This document shows positions 1 to 9,594 of a stretch of 29,172 nucleotides of DNA, one piece after another; within the stretch, counting starts at the first letter, position 1; every line of letters begins with the position of its first letter. The translations under genes and the position numbers were made by a program. Origin of the DNA: Annulohypoxylon bovei var. microspora (lineage: Eukaryota; Ascomycota; Sordariomycetes; Xylariales; Hypoxylaceae); NCBI GenBank assembly GCA_022836615.1, contig MU405447.1, positions 1-29,172 on the forward strand. Reading direction: 5' to 3'. Under the pieces are notes generated by a model. It saw only the letters and a list, made by a program, of their open reading frames with translations, made no database searches and was not told the DNA's origin.

Positions 1-1983
1 TATTTATTATAATGGAATATAAAGCTTAAAGTAAAATATTATAAAAAGTATTTTTAAGTTTAATTAACCGAAAAAGTTATTAAAAAAAAGCAGATTTCAT
101 GGTTATATACGTACAATTATTTAAGGTAATTAATTTTAAAAGCTTTTATTTCTTTGTTTTAATCGATTTATATTATTAAATGAACCTTCGATTATTAAAA
201 CGGATAAAACAAGGTATTAAACGATTAATACATTTAAATAAAATTATAATGAATTATTATGGATTAAATTAAGGATTTAATTAATATATATATATTAATA
301 TTACATGAAAATTAAATGAAAATATTAATAAAATGAAAAATACCGCATAATATATTAAATGATCATAAAAACCTTATAAATCTTTATATAAATCATGTTA
401 AAATGTTAAATCGGCGATTCGTTCCGTGGAAAAATTATAAAAATATAAATCTTTTTTATTTAAACTTTTATAAACATAATGAATTTTCTTAATACGTTTT
501 AACTTAAAAAAACCTATTATTTTTTAATTAATTAATGTTATAAACTTCCTATCCCGAATAATAATATTAAATTCATATATATTATTATATGTAAATAATA
601 AATCGTTATTATGTTCTTTAAATAAAATGTCGTATTTAATTTACGTAATACGTTAATTATGTAAAGGATTAAAATCAAGGATAACATATAAAGGCTTAAT
701 AAAATTAAGCTTTAATAAGCGAAATAAATGGCTTAATTTACTTAATAAATTTTAAGTTTAATTTTTTACCGATAACTTTATTTTAAAAATTAAATATAAT
801 TAAGTTACGTTAAAAGTAACATTAATAATATGGGTTTAAATTAATATATCGTGCCTTTTAATTTATAACGTATATTAATTACGAAATTAAATGAATTTTA
901 AACATATATTTACTTTGTTTTAAAATAAAATAATAAGAACTTTTATATTTATCGCTTGCAAATATAAAGTAATTAAAATAAAAACTTAAACTTTATTTAA
1001 ATTTAATTATTAATAATTTCGTATGAAAAGCGTCCCGTTTAAATGGTTCGATTTAATAATTACTTCATTTATAACGAAAATATCCCGTATATTTTTAATG
1101 TAATATATGTGGTTATTATTAATATATTTATCATGGATGGTTATTTTTTAATAACGAATAACATTAAGGTTTATATAAAAACTTAATGGCGGAATAAAGA
1201 AGAAATTATTGGAATGGAATCGATATTAATTATAAAGCGGAATATTTTTAAATGGATCGTTAAAGGGGAGCTTTTTTAAATCCGTTTCATATAAGTCCAT
1301 TTTATTATTATTAATTTTATTATTATATAATAAATTTAAAAGTAATAAAATAATAAAATTAAAAATTATATGAATATTTATAAAAATAATTAATGATAAA
1401 GAACTTAAAAACAATGGTTAATGTAATTTATTTATAACTTTGTAATTTTAAATTCGAAGCTTTAAATTAAAAATTAATTAAATTAAATGTGGGATATGTG
1501 GTGTATGAAATCACATATAAAAACAAGGTTTTATATTAACCTTTTTAATTAAAAATAAACATTATTAATTACATCGAAATTAATATTATGCATTGGTAAA
1601 ACCTTTAATATAAATTATGCATTGGAATTATTAATTTTTAAAAAAAAATTTAAAAATAATTTAATAAAAAAATTATAAAATTATTTCGCTTTAATTAAAA
1701 TCATTTTAATATATTAAATGTATAAAAATTATTATTATATATAAAGTATAATATTTTATGTTTAAACTTTTAAATTTTTCCTTTTTTAATAATTAATTAT
1801 ATTTTAAACTTTTATGACTTTTATTTTATATTAATAACGCATTTATTCATTAACCTTTTTTATTATAATTATAATGATTATATAATGCTTTATATGTAAA
1901 GCTTGGATTTAAAGCAAATAAATTATATTATAAATATATAATTACTTAAAATTAAATGTAATTATAATAATAACGATAATTAA

Positions 1984-2364
1984 AATAATAATTTTAATAA
2001 AAATAAAACTTTTAATAAAAATAAAACCTTTAATATAAACGAAACTTCCATTAAAAATAAAACTTCCACCGGAAACGAAACTTTTATCGGAAATGAAACT
2101 TCCACCGGAAATAAAACTTTTAATAAAAATGAAACTTTTAATAAAAACGAAACCTTTAACGGAAATAAAACTTTTAACGGAAACGAAACTTATAACGGAA
2201 ATAAAACTTTTAACGGAAACGAAACTTTTAATAAAAATAATAACTTTAACGGAAATAATAATATTAACGGAAATAATAACGTTAATAAAAATAAAAACAA
2301 AGAAATAATATTATATAAAATATACGGTTTATTTATAATATTTCTTAAAATATATTCCGCATAA
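1984..2364 (+). pseudogene. Relic open frame with hexapeptide repeats
   Basis: Between a stop at 1981-1983 and a stop at 2362-2364 there are 126 codons without a stop, which is striking in DNA this AT-rich. The frame has no ATG. It reads as a hexapeptide array, with units such as NETFNG, NKTFNG, NETSTG, NETYNG and, towards the end, NNNING and NNNVNK. Each unit carries an N-x-T glycosylation sequon or an Asn-rich variant, a hydrophobic or Ser residue in a fixed place and often Gly two residues on. I infer a fragment of a former repeat-protein gene whose flanks were destroyed; it might equally be a non-coding minisatellite whose repeats happen to lack stops, since one stop-free unit makes a whole array open. 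No family is recognised. Confidence 0.35.
1993..2298 (+). repeat. 18-base minisatellite, about 17 units
   Basis: Successive 18-base units with consensus gaaacttttaacggaaac run through this segment in register. Most differences between units are C-to-T or G-to-A changes (for example gga to aaa, aac to aat, gaa to aaa), as expected for RIP acting on a tandem array. A subset of units near the left carries ttccacc instead of tttaac, a difference that RIP alone does not explain, so at least two unit types existed beforehand. Because 18 is a multiple of three, all units stay in one reading frame (see the overlapping relic frame). Confidence 0.85.
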
Positions 2365-3040
2365 TTATTTAACGACTTTTTAATTTAATTCTTTTCTTTT
2401 ATTATAAAAGTTCATTAAATTAACCTTTATTATTTTTTAATGAATTATGGACGGCGTAATAAATGTAATTTTTATTTTTTAAATATATAACATTATTTTA
2501 AATTAATATAATAACGGAAAAAATAATGTAAAATAAAGTAAATAAAAAAACGAACATAATGAAAATATAAAAATTTAAAAAAAAAATAATAATTAATAAT
2601 ATATTAATTTATATTTTTTTTATTATATTATAAAAAATTTTAAATGTATAATTTTAAATATAATTAAATTAAATTAATTTAATTATATTAAACCAAGTGA
2701 AATAAAATGAATTAAATTAATTAAAGTAAATTAAATTAAATTAAAACGAAAAAATCGAATTAAATAAAATTATTAAAATTAAATCGATTAATAAAATTAA
2801 TGAATTTAAAGTTATCGACTTGCGATTAAATAAATTATAATAATTAATTAAATAAACGCTTTAAATAATTATATTTATTAAACCTTTTATTAAACCATTT
2901 ATATAAATTACCTTTATTAAATGAATTATTTTTAATTATTTTAACCTACTTTTTTAAAATTAAAAACCTTTTTTACATATATTAAATTAAATTTAAAAAA
3001 TTAATAATGTAATTGCTTTAAATAATCGCAATAATTCCGT

Positions 3041-3171
3041 GCGCGAAAATTAAAAGGTTTTAATTATATAAGTCCTTTAATAATTAATTTAATACCTTTA
3101 ATACCACTTATCATGTTTATGTACGAGAATTAAAAGGGCCTAATTAAATAAGTATCTTAAATAATCAATTC
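3041..3171 (+). repeat. Diverged direct repeat at the edge of the AT block
   Basis: A stretch of about 50 bases starting near 3042 (gtgcgcgaaaattaaaagg...) recurs, with several substitutions and a small gap, starting near 3120 (gtacgagaattaaaaggg...). Both copies continue through a taatta and ataagt segment before diverging near 3171. The second copy runs directly into normal-composition DNA, so the pair marks the border of the eroded block. The two copies could be a local duplication or the remains of an element end. Confidence 0.45.
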
Positions 3172-3312
3172 GTTGCTGCCACCCAGCTGGTCCGTGCGCG
3201 AGAGCCAGCTTTTGATAAGCTTTTCGTTTTTGAAAAACTGAATCTTGTCGAAAACCACCTTCTCGCGAACGGACTACCTCAAAAGTTGAGACCTGTGGAT
3301 TTAATTGGTTAA
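3148..3312 (+). pseudogene. Possible C-terminal coding remnant at the block border
   Basis: A 54-codon frame opens after a stop at 3145-3147, inside the AT-rich margin, and ends at TAA 3310-3312. From 3172 on it reads like ordinary protein, including the segments AATQLVRAREPAFDKL and NLVENHLLANGLPQKL, with no start codon of its own. It may be the surviving 3' end of a gene whose upstream part was lost or mutated at the edge of the AT block. I do not recognise the protein. The opposite strand also has an open frame here (3140-3343), so coding status is unproven. Confidence 0.2.
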
Positions 3313-3736
3313 AAGCTTTGAGATGGTCCCACCTACGAAACAATACACCTAATCAATCGCTGTGGACATACCGGCCCTTAGGGAGATAACGGGGTTTACG
3401 AACTTTTAGCGCCAGAGATATAGAATTACCGCGATAGGAGATTTTTGATAAGGATAGACTATGGAGGAAAAAAAAAACACACCAAAGCTGTACCCGTTCA
3501 ATTACCCTCGTTAAACTCGGGCATATCGATAGGGCCCTATCCACCGAAAAACGCTACATCGAGGCTCAAAATCTCAAAAAATTCCGAAGATCTCATTCCG
3601 AGACATCTGCTGCACGCCTCACCACCACGAGGGCTACCGCAACACACCCCTCGTGAGCCGCATATTGCTCATACATCTGCGCCTGACTTCCGCACTGCCT
3701 ATCTCCCTCTTCTTTCCCCTACTCTTTCTCGTCTCG
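3313..3736. other. Upstream region of the nuclease gene
   Basis: No convincing gene is present. There is a short A tract near 3467-3477 and pyrimidine-rich DNA (ctccctcttctttcccctactctttctc) just before the TATA box, which is common in fungal promoters. The 98-codon frame starting at 3445 is low-complexity and Pro/Ser-rich and is treated as chance. Confidence 0.5.
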
Positions 3737-3743
3737 TATAAAA
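3737..3743 (+). promoter_or_regulatory. TATA box of the nuclease gene
   Basis: A perfect TATAAAA lies 51 bases before the ATG at 3795, directly after a CT-rich tract. If it is used with usual spacing, transcription would start around 3765-3770 and the leader would be only about 25-30 bases long. Confidence 0.5.
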
Positions 3744-3794
3744 CCCGTAGAACGTAAGGCAGCTCCCAACAGGGAGTCCTCTCTTTAGCCCGCA

Positions 3795-4871
3795 ATGTCC
3801 AAAACTACTTTAGCAGTCATAGCGGCAAGCGCAAGTGCCGGTGCTGCCATAACAGCCACGATGCATTCATTAAGATCCTCGCCCGAGCGAAAACTCGATA
3901 CGCAAACCATATCTACAACCTCGACAACATTCTCAACGGGCGGAGCATCAGCACCGATCCCCATCCCAACCAAACAAACATTCACACCCCCGAACCAAAT
4001 AGGAGGGCCACAACCCCCGTACTCGACCTCGGCGCCCGCGGCCCTGGGCCTCGTCGACCCGTCTGGCCTCTTCGAATACGGGTTCCCGGGCCCCGTAGCC
4101 GACATCGCGACGCGGCAGGCACTAATCTCGTCCTTCGACCGACGCCTGCGCAACCCGCACTGGGTCGTCGAGCACATCACGCCCGCCTCCCTCGCGCAGC
4201 GCGGCGGCGACCGCAAGCACAGCGTCTTCCTCGAGGACGAGGGGGTCCCGGACAAGTTCCGCGCGAAGCTGAAGGACTACTTCCGGTCCGGCTACGACCG
4301 CGGCCACCAGGTGCCGGCCGCGGACGCGAAGTGGAGCCAGGGCGCGATGGACGAGACCTTCTACCTGACGAACATGTGCCCGCAGGTCGGCGAGGGCTTC
4401 AACCGCGACTACTGGGCCCACTTCGAGGACTTCTGCCGCAACCTGACGGGGCGCTACCCCAGCGTGCGCATCGTGACCGGGCCGCTGTACCTGCCGAGGC
4501 GTGACCCGAGCGACAACAAGTGGTACGTGCGGTACGAGGTAATCGGCAACCCGCCGAACGTCGCGGTGCCCACGCACTTCTACAAGGTCATCTTCGCCGA
4601 GGACGGCGCGGTCGGTGGCAACGTGGCCATCGGCGCCTTCGTGCTGCCCAACGCGCCGATCCCCAACGACAAGCCCATCACCGACTTCGAGGTCCCCGTC
4701 GAGGCCGTCGAGCGCTCCAGCGGCCTCGAGTTCGCCACCAAGCTGCCCGCGCAGCGGCGCAAGAGACTCTGCTCCGAGGCCACGTGCGCGCTGGTCATCA
4801 AGGACTACGCCAACAGGCAGAAGGCGTTCGCGAAGCCGGGAGCGAGCGGCACGGCCGTCGCGAAGCGCTAG
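3795..4871 (+). CDS. NUC1: Mitochondrial DNA/RNA non-specific endonuclease, NUC1/EndoG family
   Basis: Encodes 358 residues without introns. The catalytic core of the beta-beta-alpha-metal (His-Me finger) nucleases is plain: DRGH at residues 168-171 with the general-base His171, and the conserved LTNMCPQ...GFNRDYW stretch whose Asn203 should hold the magnesium ion. The family (yeast Nuc1, animal EndoG) is membrane-bound in mitochondria, degrades DNA and RNA, and is linked to mitochondrial DNA turnover and cell death. The first 25 residues (MSKTTLAVIAASASAGAAIT...) are hydrophobic and small-residue rich, fitting a targeting or inner-membrane anchor. A Ser/Thr/Pro-rich linker runs to about residue 80. 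Length matches fungal homologues. From about residue 80 onward nearly every third codon position is G or C, in contrast to the first 75 codons and the neighbours. The ATG follows a TATA box closely and no alternative upstream start is in frame. Confidence 0.93.
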   Translation: MSKTTLAVIAASASAGAAITATMHSLRSSPERKLDTQTISTTSTTFSTGGASAPIPIPTKQTFTPPNQIGGPQPPYSTSAPAALGLVDPSGLFEYGFPGPVADIATRQALISSFDRRLRNPHWVVEHITPASLAQRGGDRKHSVFLEDEGVPDKFRAKLKDYFRSGYDRGHQVPAADAKWSQGAMDETFYLTNMCPQVGEGFNRDYWAHFEDFCRNLTGRYPSVRIVTGPLYLPRRDPSDNKWYVRYEVIGNPPNVAVPTHFYKVIFAEDGAVGGNVAIGAFVLPNAPIPNDKPITDFEVPVEAVERSSGLEFATKLPAQRRKRLCSEATCALVIKDYANRQKAFAKPGASGTAVAKR

Positions 4872-6062
4872 GTAGCCGGCACGACTCGGGCATCATCATA
4901 CACGTCACGAATCAATGATATATCTCTTGCATGTTCAAAGAAACGAGACCCATGATGTACGTACGGATAGAAGAGACTTAGCTGGATAACTAAATAAGAA
5001 AAAAATGCGTAATTTTATTGGGATACACAATACGGACTCATTCATACACGGCTTTTTTGCATTGCGATTTTTTTGTTCCCTCGCGGGGACATGGCGAACC
5101 TTGCGGTTTTTTGTTTCGAGTTTAAACGACTAATTTGTCTACATACCTACCTACCACATATATGGGCTACACCAAGCTTATGTACAGAATCATGTACAGA
5201 ATCATGTACAGAATCATGTATAAATACTTGTTATTATTACTAGCATTGGCATACGGCGGTGACGGCGGATTGAGGGGAAAAGATAGCATACCTTAGCATA
5301 GCATAGATAGATAATATTTACTTACGTACCCGTAGGTTTCAAGTCTACCGCATACACATGTTTCAGTCGATTCTACCTGCCCAGTCACAATAGAGATCGG
5401 CCTTAGAGTATCACAAGAGAAGCGTATAGTACTGTAGAATTTGTGCATTTCTTTGCTATCCACAGCGGATAGCCACAGCCAAATTATTCCTAGCAACGCC
5501 TTCAGCGCCTGGGGGTATCAGCTCTTCTGACCAAAGAGCATCATTCATCTCTCATCGTACATTATGTGTCCTTTCTGAAAAAGGCAGCAAAGTTCCTCGA
5601 AGTGTCTAATATACACAACTTCATCCATAAACCCCTGATTCGGGCATAAATCGCCTGCTGTGCCAATTCCAGCTGCTGTAGCAAGATTTCCAGAAATCAT
5701 TCGGGTCCGCTTTACCAAAGAAACGGTGCCTCCAACTTATGGCACTTTCCGGAGGGACTTTCAACCCAACCTAGCCGAGGTAAAGGTTCGGGTTTCGAGG
5801 AAGCAGCAGCTCTTTGAAAATAACTTATTTGTCTTCCGTTAGCGAGTGCAGGTTCTGGCATACCTAAGCCAGGAATTTCAGAGCGACTTGGTTCAATATG
5901 GCCCGTCTGTTTCCCATTAACCGAGGAACACTCTGGTCTGTTTGGTCCTCCACGTTTCGGGGGACCTGTGAGCCTTAAGCTCCTTCCACCAGTGGTCTGG
6001 CTAGACGGGGACGGTACGTTTGCGTGTTGACGGGGCGAAAGTGGGATAGGACTCGAAGGGCA
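4872..6062. other. Intergenic region, convergent 3' flanks
   Basis: This space lies between the stop of the nuclease gene (+) and the stop of the WD40 gene (-) and should hold both 3' untranslated regions and terminators. I see no gene. It carries a 12-base tandem repeat at 5180-5221 and short TAGG/CCTA runs near 5143-5156 (cctacctacc). The frames at 5293-5496 and 5660-5842 show no protein-like features. Confidence 0.6.
5180..5221 (+). repeat. 12-base tandem repeat
   Basis: Three exact copies of atgtacagaatc (5180-5191, 5192-5203, 5204-5215) are followed by a partial fourth. Each unit contains the palindrome tgtaca. No function is evident. Confidence 0.9.
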
Positions 6063-8136
6063 CTAGCGCACCCGAGTATAGTTCCCCTTCTTCTGCTCCA
6101 TCCGCAAACTCTCTTCTTGACTAGGAAGAGGCACACGTCTCCGGCCGCCGTTGCTACCATCAGCCTGCATGTCGACACCCCCTGTTGCAAACACGGGTGG
6201 AGGTGGAAAGCCTGGAGGGACTGCAAAGTTAGGGGGTAGGATAAGACCCGGTGGAAGCATCCCCGGGGGTGGTGGAGGAGGTAGGCCAGCCTTCTGCATC
6301 ATCTCTGCTATCTTGGCAAAGTCGGCTGGATTAGTAGGGTCCAGGCCCCCAGGTAGTGGCAGCGGTAGAGCACCGGCCGCACCAGGGATCGGGAACGGTA
6401 GAGGTGGAGCTGTAACTGACGTAGGGCCAGAATTGACCCCGGGAATGGGAGGGGGTGGCGGTAGGAGTCCGTTAATCGGTAAAGATAGACCAGGGAGACC
6501 CGGGAACATAGATGCTGGTTGCTTAAGCGGCATCTTCTGATCAACTAATCCTTCCATCTCGTCTTCAAGCTCCTGTTCTTCCTCCTCCTGGCGCTGACGA
6601 CGCCCACCACGTCGATCCCATGTTCCTTGGGCCTCGGCAGCCGCCTCACCAATATGATATCTATCTTGGAAGATATCCGTCTCACCAGGCCTACCGCGGG
6701 ACCAAAATCTTGTAATACGGTCGTTCGAGCCTGATGCTAAAATGTGGCCAAGGGGATGCCAGTCAAGAGACCAGATCGCAAAGTCGTGAGCAAAAGGAAC
6801 CTTATGCGTCGGGTATATGGACTGTGCTGGTGCTGTTACTGGGTCGGGGCTTTCGTAGACGGCCGCGCTGATGGCCTGACCAGGTGGTGTATTCGGCTCG
6901 TCTAGTAGGTAGTGGAATAAAGATCCCTCGCTGCCTCCAGTACTTAGTAGATTCGAATGTATCGGGTGCCATGAAAGGGTCGAAATGTCCTTCTCGTGTC
7001 CTCTAAGAAGGCATATATCTCGCATCATTCGTATATCAAAGATCCTTGCAGTCTGGTCTCGCGCCGACGTTGCAAGACACCAGCCCATTACACGTTCGAA
7101 TGATGTTTTGGTAATGGTATTCTTGTGACCGTGGAGAGTGGTCAGGCATCGCTGAGTTCGGGGATCCCAAAGTTTAACTAGATGATCCTTCGATCCCGAA
7201 ACTATCAACCCTTTCGTAGGGTGCCAGTCGCAGGTCTTTGCGTCCCAACCATGGCCTTGAAGTGTTGATTCAGCAACGCCTCCAGCAAAGTCGAAGATCT
7301 TCAATGACGAATCATCTGATGCCGTGACGAATTTAGAATCATTCGGGCTAAAAGCAAGGTCTCGGATGGGATCAGTATGACCTTGGATTACTTGAACATT
7401 GTTGAAATTCGGCTGCCAGTACTTGATTATGCCGTCATGATCCGCTGATATCAACCAATCGTCACTGTGGGAATATGCAAGTGCTCGGATAGCGACATCA
7501 TGGGCTTGCATAATTGTCTCGAAGTTGAACCCAGTACCATTCCATAGCGTAAATTCACCGCTGCTTGAGGCAGTGAGTAGTCGGCGTCCTTCTGGGGTCC
7601 ATCGCACAACATTGACTGGGTGCTTAATCTTGTTAAGAGATGAATGCAGATGTTTTGTAGGAACAGAGTCAGCCGGATTGGTGACTCTTGCAAGCGGTGG
7701 CAGCATCTAGTCACGAGTTAGTATGCTTCCTAGTTTGAAGCCTTGAAGCATTAAACTTACATTCACGATGTAGCTAGCACTAGGACGTTCTGCCTCGCCC
7801 ATAAAGCCGCCCTTAAAACGCGGTTCACGATTGCGCATCCAATGCGCAAGTGTAGAGCCATAGTCAGTGACGGGACCTGTAGATCAGTATTAGCATATGA
7901 GAACATCGAAGATGAAAATGAGAAGGAAGAAATGCCAGATGGATGGGTCGGGGACAAGATAAAACCGCGACAATGGACCGCAAAGCGCAATTATGAAATG
8001 CTCAAGGAATAATACTTGGAAGCACACGGGAATGTCACATTTGAATAAAATACTCACGTCGACCTCTAGCTCTTACAAAGCCACCGGAATCATGTCCACC
8101 TTGCGCGGCATGATCACCGCGTGGGTCATAAGACAT
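6063..8136 (-). CDS. PFS2: Polyadenylation factor subunit Pfs2 (WDR33-like WD40 protein)
   Basis: Three exons, joined by reading frames and splice signals: 8136-8058, 7876-7761 and 7706-6063, giving 612 residues. The first exon starts MSYDPRGDHAAQGGHDSGGF; introns are 181 and 54 bases, the second with a good ACTAAC branch site. Residues 66-95 (NMLPPLAR...) lead into seven WD40 blades at about 96-400 (HPVNVVRWTPEGRRLLTASS, GHTDPIRDLAFSPNDSKFVT, GHEKDISTLSWHP and others). The tail is Pro/Gly-rich with PLPFPIPG-type repeats and ends in an Arg/Lys-rich segment. Pfs2 is a scaffold of the nuclear cleavage and polyadenylation factor; its vertebrate homologue WDR33 contacts the AAUAAA signal. The head-to-head neighbour is DGAT1, 1.46 kb away. 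Blade order, N-terminal basic segment and proline-rich tail all match the family. Confidence 0.92.
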
Positions 8137-9594
8137 GTCGAATTATTACCGTATGCGCATGCAGAATCAAGGACTATAGGTAAGTAGGCGATAGGTAGGT
8201 AGGTAGGTAGGTACTGGAACTAAAATTTTGTTGTAAAAGATGGATGATGTAGGTAGTAGTTGGGTTGTAGGTGATTGGGTGAGTTTGGATTGAGAAGGGC
8301 TACAAACGCGAACGGTAGAACGACGTCTGCAAATAATTAAGGTAAGGTTAGGCATAGCAGAATGGAAGGCTGCGGCTGAAGTTAGTTGAGCCACAAGACC
8401 CACTTGGCAGAAAACAGCCACTTCTAGGTACTGGTGGGGTGTCCGTAGCAACAATAGGTACATATGTAGGTACCCTTCAGCTTCGGTGGCGCTCTCGGCT
8501 TCTGTACGAATTAGTACGAAGTAACCTTGCAAGTTATTTTTTTTTTCATCGCACCCATCTCACTGTCGTTCGACCGAGAAGCGAAATTCTCGTAGCCAAG
8601 CGTTTCTTCACATGTTAATTGATGTTGCATCAGTTCCTTGCCTCTCAACCGATTTTTTCTCTCTTTCAATGTTCCACTTCCTAGGTATTCAATGTACATA
8701 CCTATTATGGTTGTCTCTCTTCAGTTGTACTGAATAAAGAATGATTCTGTTCTATTGAATGCCTAGGTTGCGTTCTAGTTATAGACAACCTCATCAGCAA
8801 AAGCTATGTGATGATATTTATAGGTAGCTACGAAGTATAACTACCTAGATATATAAAAAGAGAGAATTCAGCATGCTCGATAATAGATAGTAGCCGCGTC
8901 TTATGGCCCCACTAATCATAGGCTCTTCCAATGTGACAGAGGGGAAGTAGCTTCCATTGTCCCCACCTGCCTCGATCGACAGGGTCTCTGATGCAATAAT
9001 GGCGATACCTATTGCTGCAGTTTTATCTGTGAAGACTCAAATAGGCTTAAGGTTAAGCCAGGGAGAAACCCGAGGTTTACAGTTTGCGTTTATTAACGGG
9101 ATAACCTCTTGCGTCTAATCAAACTCCCTACAACTTCCTCCATCTTATTACATTCCAATTGATCCAATCGACAACACCTAAGCCTCTACACCAATCACCA
9201 ATCGCCCACTGCCGCATAGAAGTAACGCAGAGACTGTTGTCTCCTATCTCGGATATCTAGGATGTGTGTATGTGAGGGTACTATCTCTTCCTACTAGATA
9301 GAGCTATTGGCATATGTACGCACCACCCTTCCTCTTCTATGTCTTAGCTGTTCTCCCCTTTCACAGCTGAAGGATCGCGCCTGTACTAAGGTGGCGTTGC
9401 GAGCTTGAGACTAGGAAAATAAATGAACTTTGTGAGACTATCGCTGAGACTTGCACAGTTATTGTTTCCCGATATATATCCTTCCCAATTATCTTCCAGC
9501 GTTCCTTGTTTCCCCTCGAGGGTCTTCATATACGTCCTAGCGATCAAATTACGTTATTAAACCCAACACAATTGTTCGATTCGATAAATTCACC
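8137..9594. other. Divergent intergenic region (Pfs2 / DGAT1 promoters)
   Basis: About 1.46 kb between two divergent start codons, expected to hold both promoters and 5' leaders. No supported gene. It contains the TAGG microsatellite at 8192-8213 and further single taggta/tacctag motifs near 8436, 8469, 8683, 8700 and 8821. Frames at 8167-8532 and 8511-8699 on the minus strand look random. CT-rich stretches near 9330-9365 and 9480-9520 fit a leader region of DGAT1. Confidence 0.6.
8192..8213 (+). repeat. TAGG tetranucleotide microsatellite
   Basis: Five to six uninterrupted copies of tagg, in the promoter side of the WD40 gene, just 56 bases upstream of its ATG. The same tetramer recurs in most intergenic spaces of the window. 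Confidence 0.9.

Larger units (their letters stand above)
1..3160. other. AT-rich, RIP-like eroded DNA block
   Basis: This stretch is overwhelmingly A and T, while the DNA right of about 3165 is of ordinary composition. TpA is very frequent and CpA is scarce, and many CG dinucleotides survive; that is the footprint expected if CpA was converted to TpA by repeat-induced point mutation, a process confined to repeated DNA in many Pezizomycotina. Reading frames are full of stops and no intact gene is visible; the 62-residue frame at 1226-1414 on the minus strand is low-complexity and has no support. The block is probably the relic of transposons or another duplicated segment. It touches the window edge, so its full length is unknown. 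A subtelomeric or centromere-flanking position is possible but no telomeric repeat is seen. Confidence 0.8.

Noticed and set aside
1993..2298. CRISPR-like array from regular repeats
   Set aside because: Units are contiguous 18-mers without spacers, in a eukaryotic AT-rich setting; it is a minisatellite.
3445..3741. 98-codon plus-strand frame upstream of the nuclease gene
   Set aside because: Not in frame with a sensible extension, low-complexity, and it runs into the TATA box.
4122..4577. 151-codon minus-strand frame and other frames overlapping the nuclease gene
   Set aside because: Val/Arg/Ala-rich shadows of the GC-rich nuclease frame.
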